NCBI GenBank assembly: GCA_963781555.1 | Contig: CAWAGB010000003.1 | Coordinates: 62,001 to 126,000 of the forward strand | DNA from: JAICQM01 sp963781555 | GTDB lineage: Bacteria > Chloroflexota > Limnocylindria > QHBO01 | Length of the DNA: 64,000 nt | Direction of reading: 5' to 3' | Part shown: piece after piece, positions 1 to 9,121 of the stretch | How positions within the stretch are numbered: position 1 is the stretch's first letter | Layout: the number at the start of each line of letters is the position of its first letter | The notes under the pieces: generated by a model | What the model saw: only the letters and a program-made list of their open reading frames with translations | Database searches by the model: none | Told to the model about the DNA's origin: nothing | Program-made: the position numbers and the translations under genes

Positions 1-1905
1 ACGCGCATCGGCGCGTACATGGACTGGATGGCACGCGAACGCGGCCGGTCGTTCACCACCTATGACGAGCTGCTCGCCTGGTCGACGACCGAGCTCGGTC
101 CATTCTGGCAGTCGGTCTGGGATCACTTCGACGTGCATTCGGTCACCGATCCCGGCCCCCCGCTCGCCGACGCGCGCATGCCGGGCGCTCGCTGGTTCCC
201 CGACGCGCAGCTCAACTGGGCGGAGCATGCCCTACGGCTGACGCAACGCGGCGGCGACGACATCGCGGTGATCGCCCACTCCCAGTCACGCCCGCGCACG
301 CAGCTCAGCGTGCAGGAGCTGCGCGACGCCGTGGCGAGCACGCGCAACGGCCTGCTGCGGCTCGGTGTCCGGAAGGGCGACCGCGTCGCGGCGTACCTCC
401 CCAACGTGCCGGAGGCCGCGGTCGCCCTGCTCGCTTGCGCGAGCATCGGTGCCATCTGGTCGAGCTGCGCCCCGGAGTTCGGCACCCGCAGCGTGGTCGA
501 CCGCTTCAGCCAGGTCGCCCCGACGGTGCTGCTCACGATCGACGGGTATCGGTATGGCGAACGCCGCGTTGACCGGACCGATGAGGTGGCCGCCATCCGC
601 GCCGCCCTCCCCAGCCTGGCCGCCACCGTCGTCCTCCCCTACCTCGAGCCCGATGCGAGCCGCATTCCCGGCGCGATCGCCTGGGATGACGCGTTCGGTG
701 CGCCCGGGGACCTGGCCTTCGAGGCCCTGCCCTTCGACCATCCGCTCTACATCCTCTACTCGTCGGGCACCACCGGGTTGCCCAAGCCGATCGTTCACGG
801 CCACGGCGGCATCCTGCTCGAGCACCTCAAGATCCACGCCCTGCATCACGACCTGGGGCCGGCATCGCGCTTCTTCTGGTACAGCACCACCGGCTGGATG
901 ATGTGGAACTACCTCGTCTCGGGGCTGCTGGTGGACGCGACGATCGTGCTGTACGACGGCGCGCCCAACGCGCCCGATCTCGGTGCGCTGTGGCGGCTGG
1001 CGGCCGACGAGGGCGTGACCCTGTTCGGGACCAGCGCGCCGTACCTGATGGCCTGCCGCAAGGAGGGGCTGCGCCCCGGTGAGGAGGCCGACCTGTCCGC
1101 CCTGCGGGCCATCGGCTCAACCGGCGCCCCGCTCCCCGTGGAAGGGTTCCGCTACGTGCACGACGCCATCGGGGCGCGAGATCCAGGTGCAGTCCGTGTC
1201 CGGCGGGACCGACGTGTGCACCGCCTTCGTGGGCGCCTCCCCGCTCGTGCCCGTCTGGGAGGGCGAGATCAGCTGCCGCCACCTGGCCTGCGCGGTCGAG
1301 GCGTTCAGCCCCGACGGCCGCCCGCTGGTCGGGGAGCAGGGCGAGCTGGTGCTCACCGCCCCGATGCCCTCCATGCCGGTCGCGTTCTGGGGCGACGAGG
1401 ACGGGTCGCGCTACCGGGAAGCGTATTTCGCCGACTTCCCGACTGTCTGGCGCCACGGGGACTGGATCACGTTCACCGAGCGCGGCTCGTGCGTGATTAG
1501 TGGCCGCTCCGACGCGACGCTCAACCGTGGCGGGGTGCGGATCGGGACCGCCGAGTTCTACGCCGTCGTCGAGTCACTCCCCGAGGTCGCCGACTCGCTC
1601 GTCGTGCACCTCGAGGAGAGCGACCAGCCTGGTCCTCTTCCTTGCCCTCCGCGACGGCGCCACGCTGACGGATGACGCTCCGCGCCCGCATCGGGCGCGA
1701 GCTGCGCGCGTCGCTCTCACCACGACACGTGCCGGACGAGATGGCCGCGGTGCCGGCGATCCCCCGCACCCTGTCGGGCAAGAAGCTCGAGGTGCCGGTG
1801 AAGCGGATCCTCAGCGGCACCCCGCCTGACGTCGCCGCGTCGCGCGGCTCGCTGGCCGATCCGGCCTCGCTCGACGCGTTCTTGCGCTGGGCCGCCGAGC
1901 GCTGA
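1..1905 (+). CDS. Acetoacetyl-CoA synthetase, 5'-truncated by window edge, three frameshifts
   Basis: This enzyme activates acetoacetate (or a similar 3-oxo acid) to its CoA thioester with ATP. The reading frame is already open at base 1, so the true start lies outside. The AMP-binding core YSSGTTGLPKP, the family-typical TTGWMMWNYL, SGGTDVCTAFVG, the hinge motif GRSDATLNRGGVR and the C-terminal lysine motif LSGKKLEVPVKR are all present. They are spread over frames 1, 2, 0 and 1, with single-base shifts near 1175, 1625 and 1675. Conserved sequence continues across every shift, so I read this as one gene with sequencing errors; a decayed pseudogene is the alternative. It ends convergently with the next gene. 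Confidence 0.88.
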
Positions 1906-1911
1906 GGCCCG

Positions 1912-1930
1912 GCGTATGCGCCGTATACGC
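1912..1930. terminator. Weak inverted repeat between convergent genes
   Basis: GCGTAT at 1912-1917 pairs with ATACGC at 1925-1930 around a 7-nt loop, in the 44-nt gap between two convergent genes. There is no U-tract, so a terminator role is only a guess from position. Confidence 0.25.
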
Positions 1931-1949
1931 GCGCCCTGCTTGCCTCGGC

Positions 1950-2540
1950 TCAGTCGGTGTAGAACACCCCGTCGAGCGCGCCCCATGCGGCGGCACTGAA
2001 GACGGCGCACGCGGTGCGCACCCGCGCGAACTCGCCGTCCGAGAGCTCCTCGATCTTGGCGGCCAGCATGGCCGGCTCATCGGTCTCGACGGCATGCTCC
2101 ACGAAGTAGGCCTGTCCGGCCTCGTCGACGGTGCCCGCGTAGTGCTCGCGCAGCCCGGCCAGCTTGCTCTGGGCGGTCTCGGGCTGCTGGACCTCGAAGC
2201 TGTACAGCGCCCCGAGCGTCTCGGGGACCGAGGCGAATGCATGCTCCCCCACGGCGAGCAGGGTCGCGCTCTGGGGCCGAGTCATCTCGCCGGCCGAGCC
2301 CAGGGAGGCGCGGAAGCGGGACCATAGCTCGTCGTGCTCGCGCTCCTCGTCCGCGTAGGCAGGCTCGCCGATCTTCTCCCAGCCGCGATCAAGCACGGCG
2401 ATGAACGGGGCCCACTCGGTGGCGTAGTCGCGCAGCCGCTCGATCGGCAGCTCGCCCGCGCGCCAGGCGACGTAGAAGGGATGGGCGTTGAGGTCGAACT
2501 GGCGGACGATGGCGTCCAGCTCGTCAATGCGGCTGCTCAC
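1950..2540 (-). CDS. TenA/PqqC/CADD-like heme-oxygenase-fold protein
   Basis: This 196-residue all-helical protein resembles the TenA/PqqC/CADD superfamily, whose members are thiaminases, cofactor-ring oxidases or diiron oxygenases. The N-terminal HPFYVAWRAGELP is typical of the superfamily. Acidic and His residues sit where the CADD-like diiron members have metal ligands (EEREHDELW at about residue 66, FEVQQPE at about 120, YFVEHAVETDEPA near 147). The start is GTG at 2540, preceded by GAGGAG ten bases upstream. It stands alone between convergent and codirectional neighbours, so context does not name a substrate. The fold is likely; the reaction is unknown. Confidence 0.65.
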   Translation of the reverse strand: MSSRIDELDAIVRQFDLNAHPFYVAWRAGELPIERLRDYATEWAPFIAVLDRGWEKIGEPAYADEEREHDELWSRFRASLGSAGEMTRPQSATLLAVGEHAFASVPETLGALYSFEVQQPETAQSKLAGLREHYAGTVDEAGQAYFVEHAVETDEPAMLAAKIEELSDGEFARVRTACAVFSAAAWGALDGVFYTD

Positions 2541-2610
2541 GGTGGTGGCACTCCTCAGCGGGTTCGCCGGTAGGCGATGGGTGGTCGCCGCTAGCGTACC
2601 AGCGCCCTCC

Positions 2611-3762
2611 CTACATCGCGCGCACGCCGAGCAGGTTGCGGGCGATGACCATGCGCTGGATCTGGCTGGTCCCCTCGCCGATCTCGGTCAGCTTGGCGTC
2701 GCGCAGGAAGCGTTCGACGTGGTACTCGGTGATGTAGCCGTAACCGCCGTGCACCTGCACCGCGTCGTTGGTGACGTCGCGGGCCACCTCGGACGCGAAC
2801 AGCTTGGCCATCGCGGCCTCGGTGGTGTACGACTTGCCGCCGTCCTTCAGCCACGCAGCGCGGTAGGTCATCAGGCGCGCCGCGTCGATCTTCATCGCCA
2901 TGTCCGCGATCATGAAGGCGACCCCCTGGAAGGTCGCGATCTGGCGGCCAAACTGCTTCCGCTCGAGCGCATAGGCGGATGCCGCCTCGTACGCCGCCTG
3001 CGCCAGGCCGAGCGCCATCGCGGCGATCCCGATGCGCCCGCCGTCCAGGGTCTTGAGGAACAGCTTGTCGCCCTCGCCCTCCGCGCCGAGCAGGTTATCA
3101 AGCGGGATGCGGCAGTCTTCGAAGATGAGCTCGCCGGTGTTGCTGGCATGGAGGCCCATCTTCTCCTCCATCCGACCGATGGAGAAGCCGGGCGTGTCCG
3201 CCTCGACGATGAAGGCGCTGATCTTGCCGCTCTGCTCCTCGCGATCGGTCACCGCAGTCACGATGTACGTGCCCGCCACCCCGGCGTTGGTGATGAAGCG
3301 CTTGCCGCCATTCAGGATCCACGCGTCACCGTCGCGGTGGGCGCGGGTGCGCGTGCCGCGCGAGTCGCTTCCGGCCCCGGGCTCGGTCAGCCCGTACGCC
3401 CCGATCACCTCGCCGGAGGCCATGGGGCGCAGGTACTTCTCCTTCTGCGCATCGGTCCCCGACAGCCACACGGGATTGCAACCCAGCGAAGTATGGGCGC
3501 TGACGATGATGCCCACCGATCCGCTGGCGCGGCTCAGCTCCTCGACCGTGATCGCGTAGGCCAGCGAGTCCAGGCCGGTCCCGCCGATCGACTCCGGGTA
3601 CGGGACCCCGAGCAGTCCCAGGCCCGCCGCCTCGCGGATGATCTCCATTGGGAACTCGCCCTTGCGCTCGAGGTCGTCGGCGACCGGCTTGATCCGGCGC
3701 TCGGCGAAGTCGCGCACGGTGCGCCGGATCTCCTCGTGCTGGGGCGACAGGGCGAAGTCCAT
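2611..3762 (-). CDS. Acyl-CoA dehydrogenase
   Basis: This FAD enzyme catalyses the first, alpha-beta-desaturating step of acyl-CoA beta-oxidation. At 383 residues it has the normal length of the short/medium-chain family. The mid-domain signature GLTEPGAGSDSRGT lies near residue 125. The C-terminal region VHGGYGYITEYHVERFLRD is followed by IGEGTSQIQ, where the Glu is the expected catalytic base. ATG 3762 has a GAGG Shine-Dalgarno sequence about nine bases upstream. Acyl chain specificity cannot be read from the sequence. It fits the other beta-oxidation genes at 35.7-39.8 kb and 43.3-45.0 kb. Confidence 0.92.
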   Translation of the reverse strand: MDFALSPQHEEIRRTVRDFAERRIKPVADDLERKGEFPMEIIREAAGLGLLGVPYPESIGGTGLDSLAYAITVEELSRASGSVGIIVSAHTSLGCNPVWLSGTDAQKEKYLRPMASGEVIGAYGLTEPGAGSDSRGTRTRAHRDGDAWILNGGKRFITNAGVAGTYIVTAVTDREEQSGKISAFIVEADTPGFSIGRMEEKMGLHASNTGELIFEDCRIPLDNLLGAEGEGDKLFLKTLDGGRIGIAAMALGLAQAAYEAASAYALERKQFGRQIATFQGVAFMIADMAMKIDAARLMTYRAAWLKDGGKSYTTEAAMAKLFASEVARDVTNDAVQVHGGYGYITEYHVERFLRDAKLTEIGEGTSQIQRMVIARNLLGVRAM

Positions 3763-3829
3763 CGGTCGGTGCGTGCCTCGATTGCGGATTCAGTGGGGCT
3801 GTGCCCCAAAGGATAGACGAGGCGGGCGA

Positions 3830-3964
3830 TCAACCCTGGCTGCGGCGCCAGCGCTCCATGTCGCGGCGGGTCCGCTGCTCGGCCACCCGCCGTCGCGCGG
3901 ACCGATGCCGGCGCGCCGGCGCCGGGCGGGGTCGGGAGCGCTTGGCGTGGTTCGGCTTGGCCAT
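3830..3964 (-). CDS. Possible 44-residue arginine-rich small protein
   Basis: An ATG at 3964 opens a 44-residue reading frame that is extremely basic (MAKPNHAKRSRPRPAPARRH at the start, then RSARRR and RWRRSQG at the end). There is no convincing Shine-Dalgarno sequence and no -10 at the spacing used by leaderless genes here. Arg-rich frames also arise by chance in GC-rich DNA. I do not recognise a family. It may be a nucleic-acid-binding small protein or a spurious frame. Confidence 0.25.
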   Translation of the reverse strand: MAKPNHAKRSRPRPAPARRHRSARRRVAEQRTRRDMERWRRSQG

Positions 3965-4023
3965 GTGCGCATACGACGCACGAACCGGCCGCTTGGTTGC
4001 ACCGAAGCCGTTCGGATTTCGCG

Positions 4024-4052
4024 TTGACAGTGGGCCGGACCGGACGGATACT
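4024..4052 (+). promoter_or_regulatory. Sigma-70-type promoter candidate for the polyamine operon
   Basis: A perfect TTGACA (4024-4029) is followed after 17 bases by GATACT (4047-4052), a 4/6 match to TATAAT. It ends 70 bases before the GTG start of the ATPase gene. It is the best -35/-10 pair I found and lies directly upstream of the pot-like operon. Confidence 0.5.
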
Positions 4053-4122
4053 CCGCGCACCTCCGCGAACCCTGTCGCAACGCGACAAGGTTGATCCGCG
4101 GGCCCGATGAGGACCACGCCAG

Positions 4123-5282
4123 GTGCCGCAGCCGGATGTTCGGCTCGAACGGGTCACCAAGCGCTTCGGCGACGTGGTCGCCGTCGACGATCTGACGCTC
4201 GACATCGAGCGCGGCGAGTTCTTCTCCCTGCTCGGGCCATCCGGCTGCGGCAAGACCACCACGCTGCGCATGATCGGCGGCTTCGAGGAGGTCACCTCCG
4301 GGACCATCTGCCTCGGCGACGAGGAAGTGACCGAGCTGCCGCCGTTCAAGCGCGACACGAACACGGTCTTCCAGAACTACGCGCTCTTCCCCCACCTCAA
4401 CGTCTACGAGAACGTCGCCTTCGGGCTGCGCCGGCGCAAGATCGCCGGAGAAGCGAGATCCGCCACCAGGTCGAGTTCATGCTCAAGCTGGTGGAGCTGC
4501 CGGGCTACGAGACGCGCAAGCCGCACCAGCTGTCCGGTGGGCAGCAGCAGCGCATCGCGCTCGCGCGCGCGCTCGATCAACCATCCCAAGGTGCTGCTCC
4601 TCGACGAGCCGCTCGGCGCGCTCGACCTGAAGCTCCGCAAGCAGATGCAGGTCGAGCTGAAGCGCATCCAGAGCGAGATCGGCATCACCTTCATCTTCGT
4701 CACCCACGACCAGGAAGAGGCGATGACGATGTCCGATCGCATCGCGGTCATGCGCAATGGCCAAGATCGAGCAGCTCGGGCCACCGGAGGAGCTCTACGA
4801 GCGACCGGCGACCGAGTTCGTGGCCGGGTTCCTGGGCGTCAGCAACCTCCTCGACGGCGAGGTGGCCGAGAAGGGCGAGACCCTGTCGGTCGTGCGCCTC
4901 GGCGACGGGACCGTGCTGCGAGTGCCGTCGGCATCGGTCAACGGCAGCAGCGGCGGAACGTGCGCATCGGCGTGCGGCCCGAGAAGCTCCGTCGTCGAGG
5001 CGGTGGCAGAGGGCAGCCGCGCCGAGTCCGACGGCTGTCAACAGCCTCGACGGAAGGATCCTCGACGCCAGCTACATCGGCGTCAGCACCCAGTACCTCA
5101 TCGAGACGCCAACCGGACAGCGCGTCACCGTCTACGCCCAGAACCTCGAGACCGGCGGCGCCTCGGAAGCGCACGCCGACGGACAGCGGGTGCGCCTCAC
5201 CTGGCGCCCCGAGCACACCTTCGTCATCGGTGCCGCCGAGGTGGCATCCACGGACCAGGCTGGAGGAGGAGACCACGGATGA
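4123..5282 (+). CDS. potA: Polyamine (spermidine/putrescine) ABC transporter ATP-binding protein, frameshifted
   Basis: This cytoplasmic ATPase subunit would energise uptake of polyamines. Visible motifs are Walker A GPSGCGKTTT, Q-loop FQNYALFPHLNVYENVAFGL, signature LSGGQQQR, Walker B VLLLDEPLGALDLK and FVTHDQEEAMT. A TOBE-like C-terminal domain follows (GVSTQYLIETPTGQRV). Motifs jump between frames with about five single-base shifts, near 4452, 4575, 4757, 4955 and 5010-5035. GKIEQLGPPEELY, for example, is restored only after removing one C. GTG 4123 is preferred because it opens the frame directly into the conserved N-terminus and has GAGG upstream. The stop overlaps the next ATG. The subunit family is clear; the substrate is inferred from the operon. 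Confidence 0.85.
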
Positions 5283-6575
5283 CTGACCAGCGGAACGACC
5301 AGACGCAGGTCGAGCGCGCCATCGCTCGCGCGCTCGCACAGGGACGGATCAGCCGTCGCCGCTTCCTGCGCCAGGCCGGCAAGGGGGGCCTGATCACGGC
5401 GTCGGCGTTGTCCCTGCCGGCCATCCTCGCCGCTTGCGGCATCAACCCCGGCGGCAGCGGGTCGCAGGGCGCGTCGGCCCAGCCGGCATCCCTCCCGGCG
5501 GAGCCGGCCGGGACGCTCATCTGGGCGAACTGGCCCGCCTACATCGACATCGACGAGGAGTCCGGCGAATACCCGACCATCCAGAGAGTTCACAGGACGA
5601 GACCGGCATCGAGGTCAGCTACAGCGAGGACATCAACGACAACGAGGAATTCTTCGGTCGCATCCAGCCTGACCTCGCGGCGGGCAACTCGACGGGCTAC
5701 GACCTCATCGTCCTCACCGACTGGATGATCGAGAGGATGATCCGTTCCGGCTACCTGGAGCCCCTCGACAAGACCAAGATCCCGAACTTCGAGGCGAACG
5801 CGCAGGACCTGTACAAGAACCCGTGGTACGACAACGGCAACGTGTACAGCATGGTCTGGCAGTCGGGCATCACCGGCATCGGGTACGACCCCAACCTCAC
5901 GGGTCGCGAGATCACGACGTTCGACGACCTGCTGGATCCGGCGTTCGCCGGCCACATCGGCCTGTTCAGCGAGATGCGCGACACGCCTGAGCCTGGCTCT
6001 CCTCAGCAACGGGGTGACGCCGACCGAGGCGACTATCGAGCAGGTGACCGCCGCCAAGGACAAGCTGCTGGAGGCGGCCCAGCGCGGCCAGTTCCGCAAC
6101 TTCTACGGCAACGACTACTACGACGAGCTGGCAAACGGGGACCTGTGCGGCCACCGTCGCCTGGTCCGGCGACGTCAGCCAGATGAAGCTCTACGACAAC
6201 GATGCGGTCGAGTTCGTGGTGCCAGAGTCGGGCGGCATGCTGTGGACGGACAACATGTGCATCCCCAAGAAGGCTGAGCACCCGCTCGACGCGCACCTGA
6301 TGATGAACTTCTGGTACGACGTCGCCAACGCCGTGCCGCTCACGGAGTACGTCGGCTACTTCAGCCCGGTCAAGGGCGTCGCCGAGCAGGTCTCGGCGGA
6401 CGCGCAGACCGCGCGCGACGACGGCGACACCGAATGGGCCGATGCGCTCGAGGTCATCTCGGCAACCGCCTTCCCTGACGACACGACGCTGCAGAACGTG
6501 TACCCGTACAAGCAGCTCACCGAGGAAGAGGAGACGCAGTGGAACGAGATGTTCAACGAGGTCGTGGCCGGCTGA
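5279..6575 (+). CDS. potD: Extracellular polyamine-binding lipoprotein with Tat-type signal, frameshifted
   Basis: This is the periplasmic/surface substrate-binding component of the polyamine importer. The N-terminus has a twin-arginine stretch SRRRFLRQ, a hydrophobic segment and a lipobox LAAC, so it is probably exported folded and lipid-anchored. PotD/PotF-like features include LIWANWPAYID, GYDLIVLTDWMIERMI, WQSGITGIGYD and a C-terminal VYPYKQLTEEEETQWNEMF. Frames change near 5585, 5995 and 6150. ATG 5279 overlaps the previous TGA and has a GAGGAGGA ribosome site. After correction the length is about 430 residues, somewhat long but consistent with the linker after the lipobox. Confidence 0.87.
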
Positions 6576-6605
6576 GGAGTCCGCTGACCGCGCGCCGGTA
6601 GGCCG

Positions 6606-7475
6606 ATGCTCTCCCGCCGCCTTCGCCGGCTCACGCCGTACCTGTTCCTGCTGCCGGGCGGCCTCTGGCTGCTCATCTTCTTCCTGGTTCCCGATGCTGG
6701 TCATGGCATCGGTCAGCCTGCAGACCGGGTCGCTCGGCAGCGGCTTCAGTCCAGACCTTCAACTTCGGGATCTACCCGGAGGCGATCGGGCAGCTGGTCG
6801 ACCGCAGTTCATCCGCTCCATCGAGTACGCGCTGATCGTCACCGTCCTGACCATGGCGATCGGCTATCCCGGTGGCGTACACGATCGCCTTCCGCGGCGG
6901 CCGCTTCAAGAACATCCTGCTGCTCCTCGTCATCCTGCCGTTCTTCACCAGCTTCATGATCCGCACGCTGAGCTGGACAGCTGATCCTCGCCCGACAACG
7001 GGCTCGTGCTCTGGGCACCCTCAAGGACCTCGGCCTCGTGATCGACGGGCTTCCGCCTGATCGCCACGCCGGTCGCGGTCATCGCCGGCCTGACCTACAA
7101 CTTCCTGCCGTTCATGATCCTGCCGCTCTACGTCGCCCTCGAGAAGATCGACATCCGGCTGATCGAGGCGGCGACGGACCTGTACGCCAGCCGCGTCCAG
7201 GCATTTCTGCGCGGTCACGTTGCCGCTGGCCCTGCCCGGCGTCTTCGCCGGCTCGCTCCTGACGTTCATCCCGGCGATGGGCGACTACATCAACGCCGAG
7301 CATCCTGGGCAGCCCGGGACACGACGATGATCGGCAACGTCATCCAGCGCCGGTTCCTCGACAACAACAACTACCCCGTGGCGGCCGCGCTCGGCTTCAT
7401 GCTGATGGCCGCGATCCTGGTGCTCGATCGCGCATCTATGCCCGGGTCGTCGGCACCGAGCAGCTGACGGGCTGA
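6606..7475 (+). CDS. potB: Polyamine ABC transporter permease (PotB-like), frameshifted
   Basis: This is the first inner-membrane permease of the importer. The start MLSRRLRRLTPYLFLLPGG leads into a transmembrane helix. Family segments follow in different frames: IRSIEYALIVTVLTMAIGYP, LLLLVILPFFTSFMIRTLSW, FLPFMILPLYVALEKIDIRL and IEAATDLYAS, the EAA loop that contacts the ATPase. At least four indels interrupt it (near 6700, 6870, 6990-7060 and 7210-7300). The stop TGA at 7473-7475 shares its last base with the ATG of the next permease, giving translational coupling. Confidence 0.82.
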
Positions 7476-8348
7476 TGAGCGACGCGATCGCCGCGCCACG
7501 CGCGGCCCGCCGGGAGGCCCCGACTCGCCCGCCGCTCGGCTGCGCCACCGGCTGCGCGACGGCCATCCTGCCGGTCTTCACGACGCTCGCGGTCATCTAC
7601 CTGTTCCTGCCGATCGCGGTGATGATCGTCTTCAGCTTCAACGACCCGGGAGGCCGGCAGAACATCACCTGGCAGGGCTTCACGTTCCGCAATACCTCGA
7701 CGTCTGGGGCCGCCCGGACATCACCGGCCCGATGCATCACCAGCCTGGTGGTGGCCGTCGTCTCGACCCTGGTCGCCACGATCCTCGGCACGATGATCGG
7801 CCTCGCGCTGACCCGATACGAGTTCCGCGGCCGCGACGGCATCAACCTGCTCATCTTCCTGCCCATGGCGACGCCCGAGATCATCATGGGCGCGAGCCTC
7901 GCTGCTCGCTGTTTGTGTCGATCGGGATCCAGCGCGACATCACGACCATCCTCATCGCCCACGTGATGTTCAACATCAGCTACGTGGTGGTCACCGTGCG
8001 CGCTCGACTGGCGGGCTTCAACCGCACCTCGAGGAGGCGGCGATGGACCTCGGCGCCGACGAGCGGACGACGTTCCGCAAGGTGACCTTCCCGCTCATCT
8101 TCCCGGGGATCCTCGCCGCGGCGCTGCTCGCCTTCGCCCTGTCGATCGACGACTACGTGATCACCTCGTTCGTCTCCGGCCGCACCAGCACCTTCCCGCT
8201 GTGGGTCTTCGGGGTCAGCCGCATCGGCGTGCCGCCAGAGGTCAACGTCCTCGGCACGCTCATCTTCCTCGTCGCGTTCGTGTTCATCGGCATCCAGATC
8301 TGGATGCAGCACCGCCAGGCGCGAGCCGACGCGCTGGTGACGCCGTGA
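7475..8348 (+). CDS. potC: Polyamine ABC transporter permease (PotC-like), frameshifted
   Basis: This is the second permease of the importer. After an Ala/Arg-rich N-terminus come membrane helices typical of PotC: AVIYLFLPIAVMIVFSFNDP, VVAVVSTLVATILGTMIGLA and IFLPMATPEIIMGASL. The EAA loop appears as MDLGADERTTFRKVTFPLIF and is followed by ALSIDDYVITSFVSG, very typical of the family. Frames shift near 7905 and 8030. The last base pairs overlap the GTG of the regulator gene (GTGA), so importer and regulator are likely co-translated. Confidence 0.85.
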
Positions 8349-9121
8349 TCGGCGGCCTCCGCATCGGCGAGGCGGCCAGCGCGGTCGGCGTCTCGCCCTC
8401 CGCGCTGCGCCACTGGGAGCGCCAGGGCCTGGTGCGGCCGAACCGCACGCGCGCCGGCTACCGGGTTTACACGGAGGCGGATCTCGGCCGTCTGCGCGAC
8501 GTGCGACGCATGCGCCAGGTGGAACGGGTCAATGCCCCCGGCATCCGGCGCCTCCTGTCCGGCGACCGCCGCCGCGCCGCCATCCGCGAGCATATCGACG
8601 GGACGCGCCTTCGCGGCCTGCGCGAGCAGGCAGGACTCAGCCTGCGGGCAGGTGCGGCGCGCACGGGCCTCTCGCCGAGCCACCTGTCGGCCATCGAGCG
8701 CGGGACGGCCAACCCCAGCGTCGCCGCCCTGCGGCGCATCACGCATGCGTACGACACGACCCTCGCCGCCCTGTTCAGCGACGGCGCCCCGCAGCGGATC
8801 GTGCGGCGCGGCGCGCGCACCACCATGGCGCTCGGCGACGGGGTGCGCATCGAGCGGCTCGCGGTCGGTGCCACCCAGCTCGAGCCGCAGCTCTTCGTGC
8901 TCGCCCCGGGCGCGTCCAGCGACGGCGACTACAGCCACGACGGTGAGGAGTTCCTCTTCGTCCTCGACGGTGCGGTGACCGTCTGGATTGGTCTCGACGA
9001 GTGCCACGACCTCGCGTCCGGCGACGCCCTCCACTTTCCATCCACCCTGCCGCATCGCTGGCGGAATGCCGCCAGCGGGGAGACGCGCCTGTTATGGATC
9101 AACACGCCACCGACCTTCTGA
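8345..9121 (+). CDS. Transcriptional regulator with MerR, XRE and cupin domains
   Basis: This 258-residue protein joins two DNA-binding domains to a sensor. Residues about 4-60 form a MerR-type winged helix (LRIGEAASAVGVSPSALRHW, then GYRVYTEADL). Residues about 93-155 are an XRE/HTH_3 domain (AGLSLRAGAARTGLSPSHLS, AIERGTANPSVAALRRI). Residues about 185-255 are a cupin (HDGEEFLFVLDGAVTV, SGDALHFPSTLPHRW). XRE-cupin proteins such as PuuR repress polyamine catabolism, so position between a polyamine importer and a GABA-type aminotransferase supports that role by inference. Start GTG 8345 overlaps the potC stop, and its end overlaps the next start by 28 bases. The additional MerR domain is unusual. 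Confidence 0.85.
   Translation: MIGGLRIGEAASAVGVSPSALRHWERQGLVRPNRTRAGYRVYTEADLGRLRDVRRMRQVERVNAPGIRRLLSGDRRRAAIREHIDGTRLRGLREQAGLSLRAGAARTGLSPSHLSAIERGTANPSVAALRRITHAYDTTLAALFSDGAPQRIVRRGARTTMALGDGVRIERLAVGATQLEPQLFVLAPGASSDGDYSHDGEEFLFVLDGAVTVWIGLDECHDLASGDALHFPSTLPHRWRNAASGETRLLWINTPPTF

Larger units (their letters stand above)
3763..4122. other. 360-nt intergenic region upstream of the polyamine operon
   Basis: This is the only gap over 300 nt. It holds the divergent 5' regions of the acyl-CoA dehydrogenase (left) and the pot-like operon (right). It includes a well-formed promoter candidate at 4024-4052 and one doubtful small minus-strand ORF at 3830-3964. I see no RNA gene or long inverted repeat in it. 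Confidence 0.6.

Noticed and set aside
2488..3816. 442-codon plus-strand frame opposite the acyl-CoA dehydrogenase
   Set aside because: It is antisense to a gene with full family motifs; composition is typical of a GC-rich shadow frame.
4123..8348. Programmed frameshifting in the pot genes
   Set aside because: There are too many shifts, in both directions, with no slippery sequence or stem-loop pattern, and they are not confined to one gene. Base errors explain them better.
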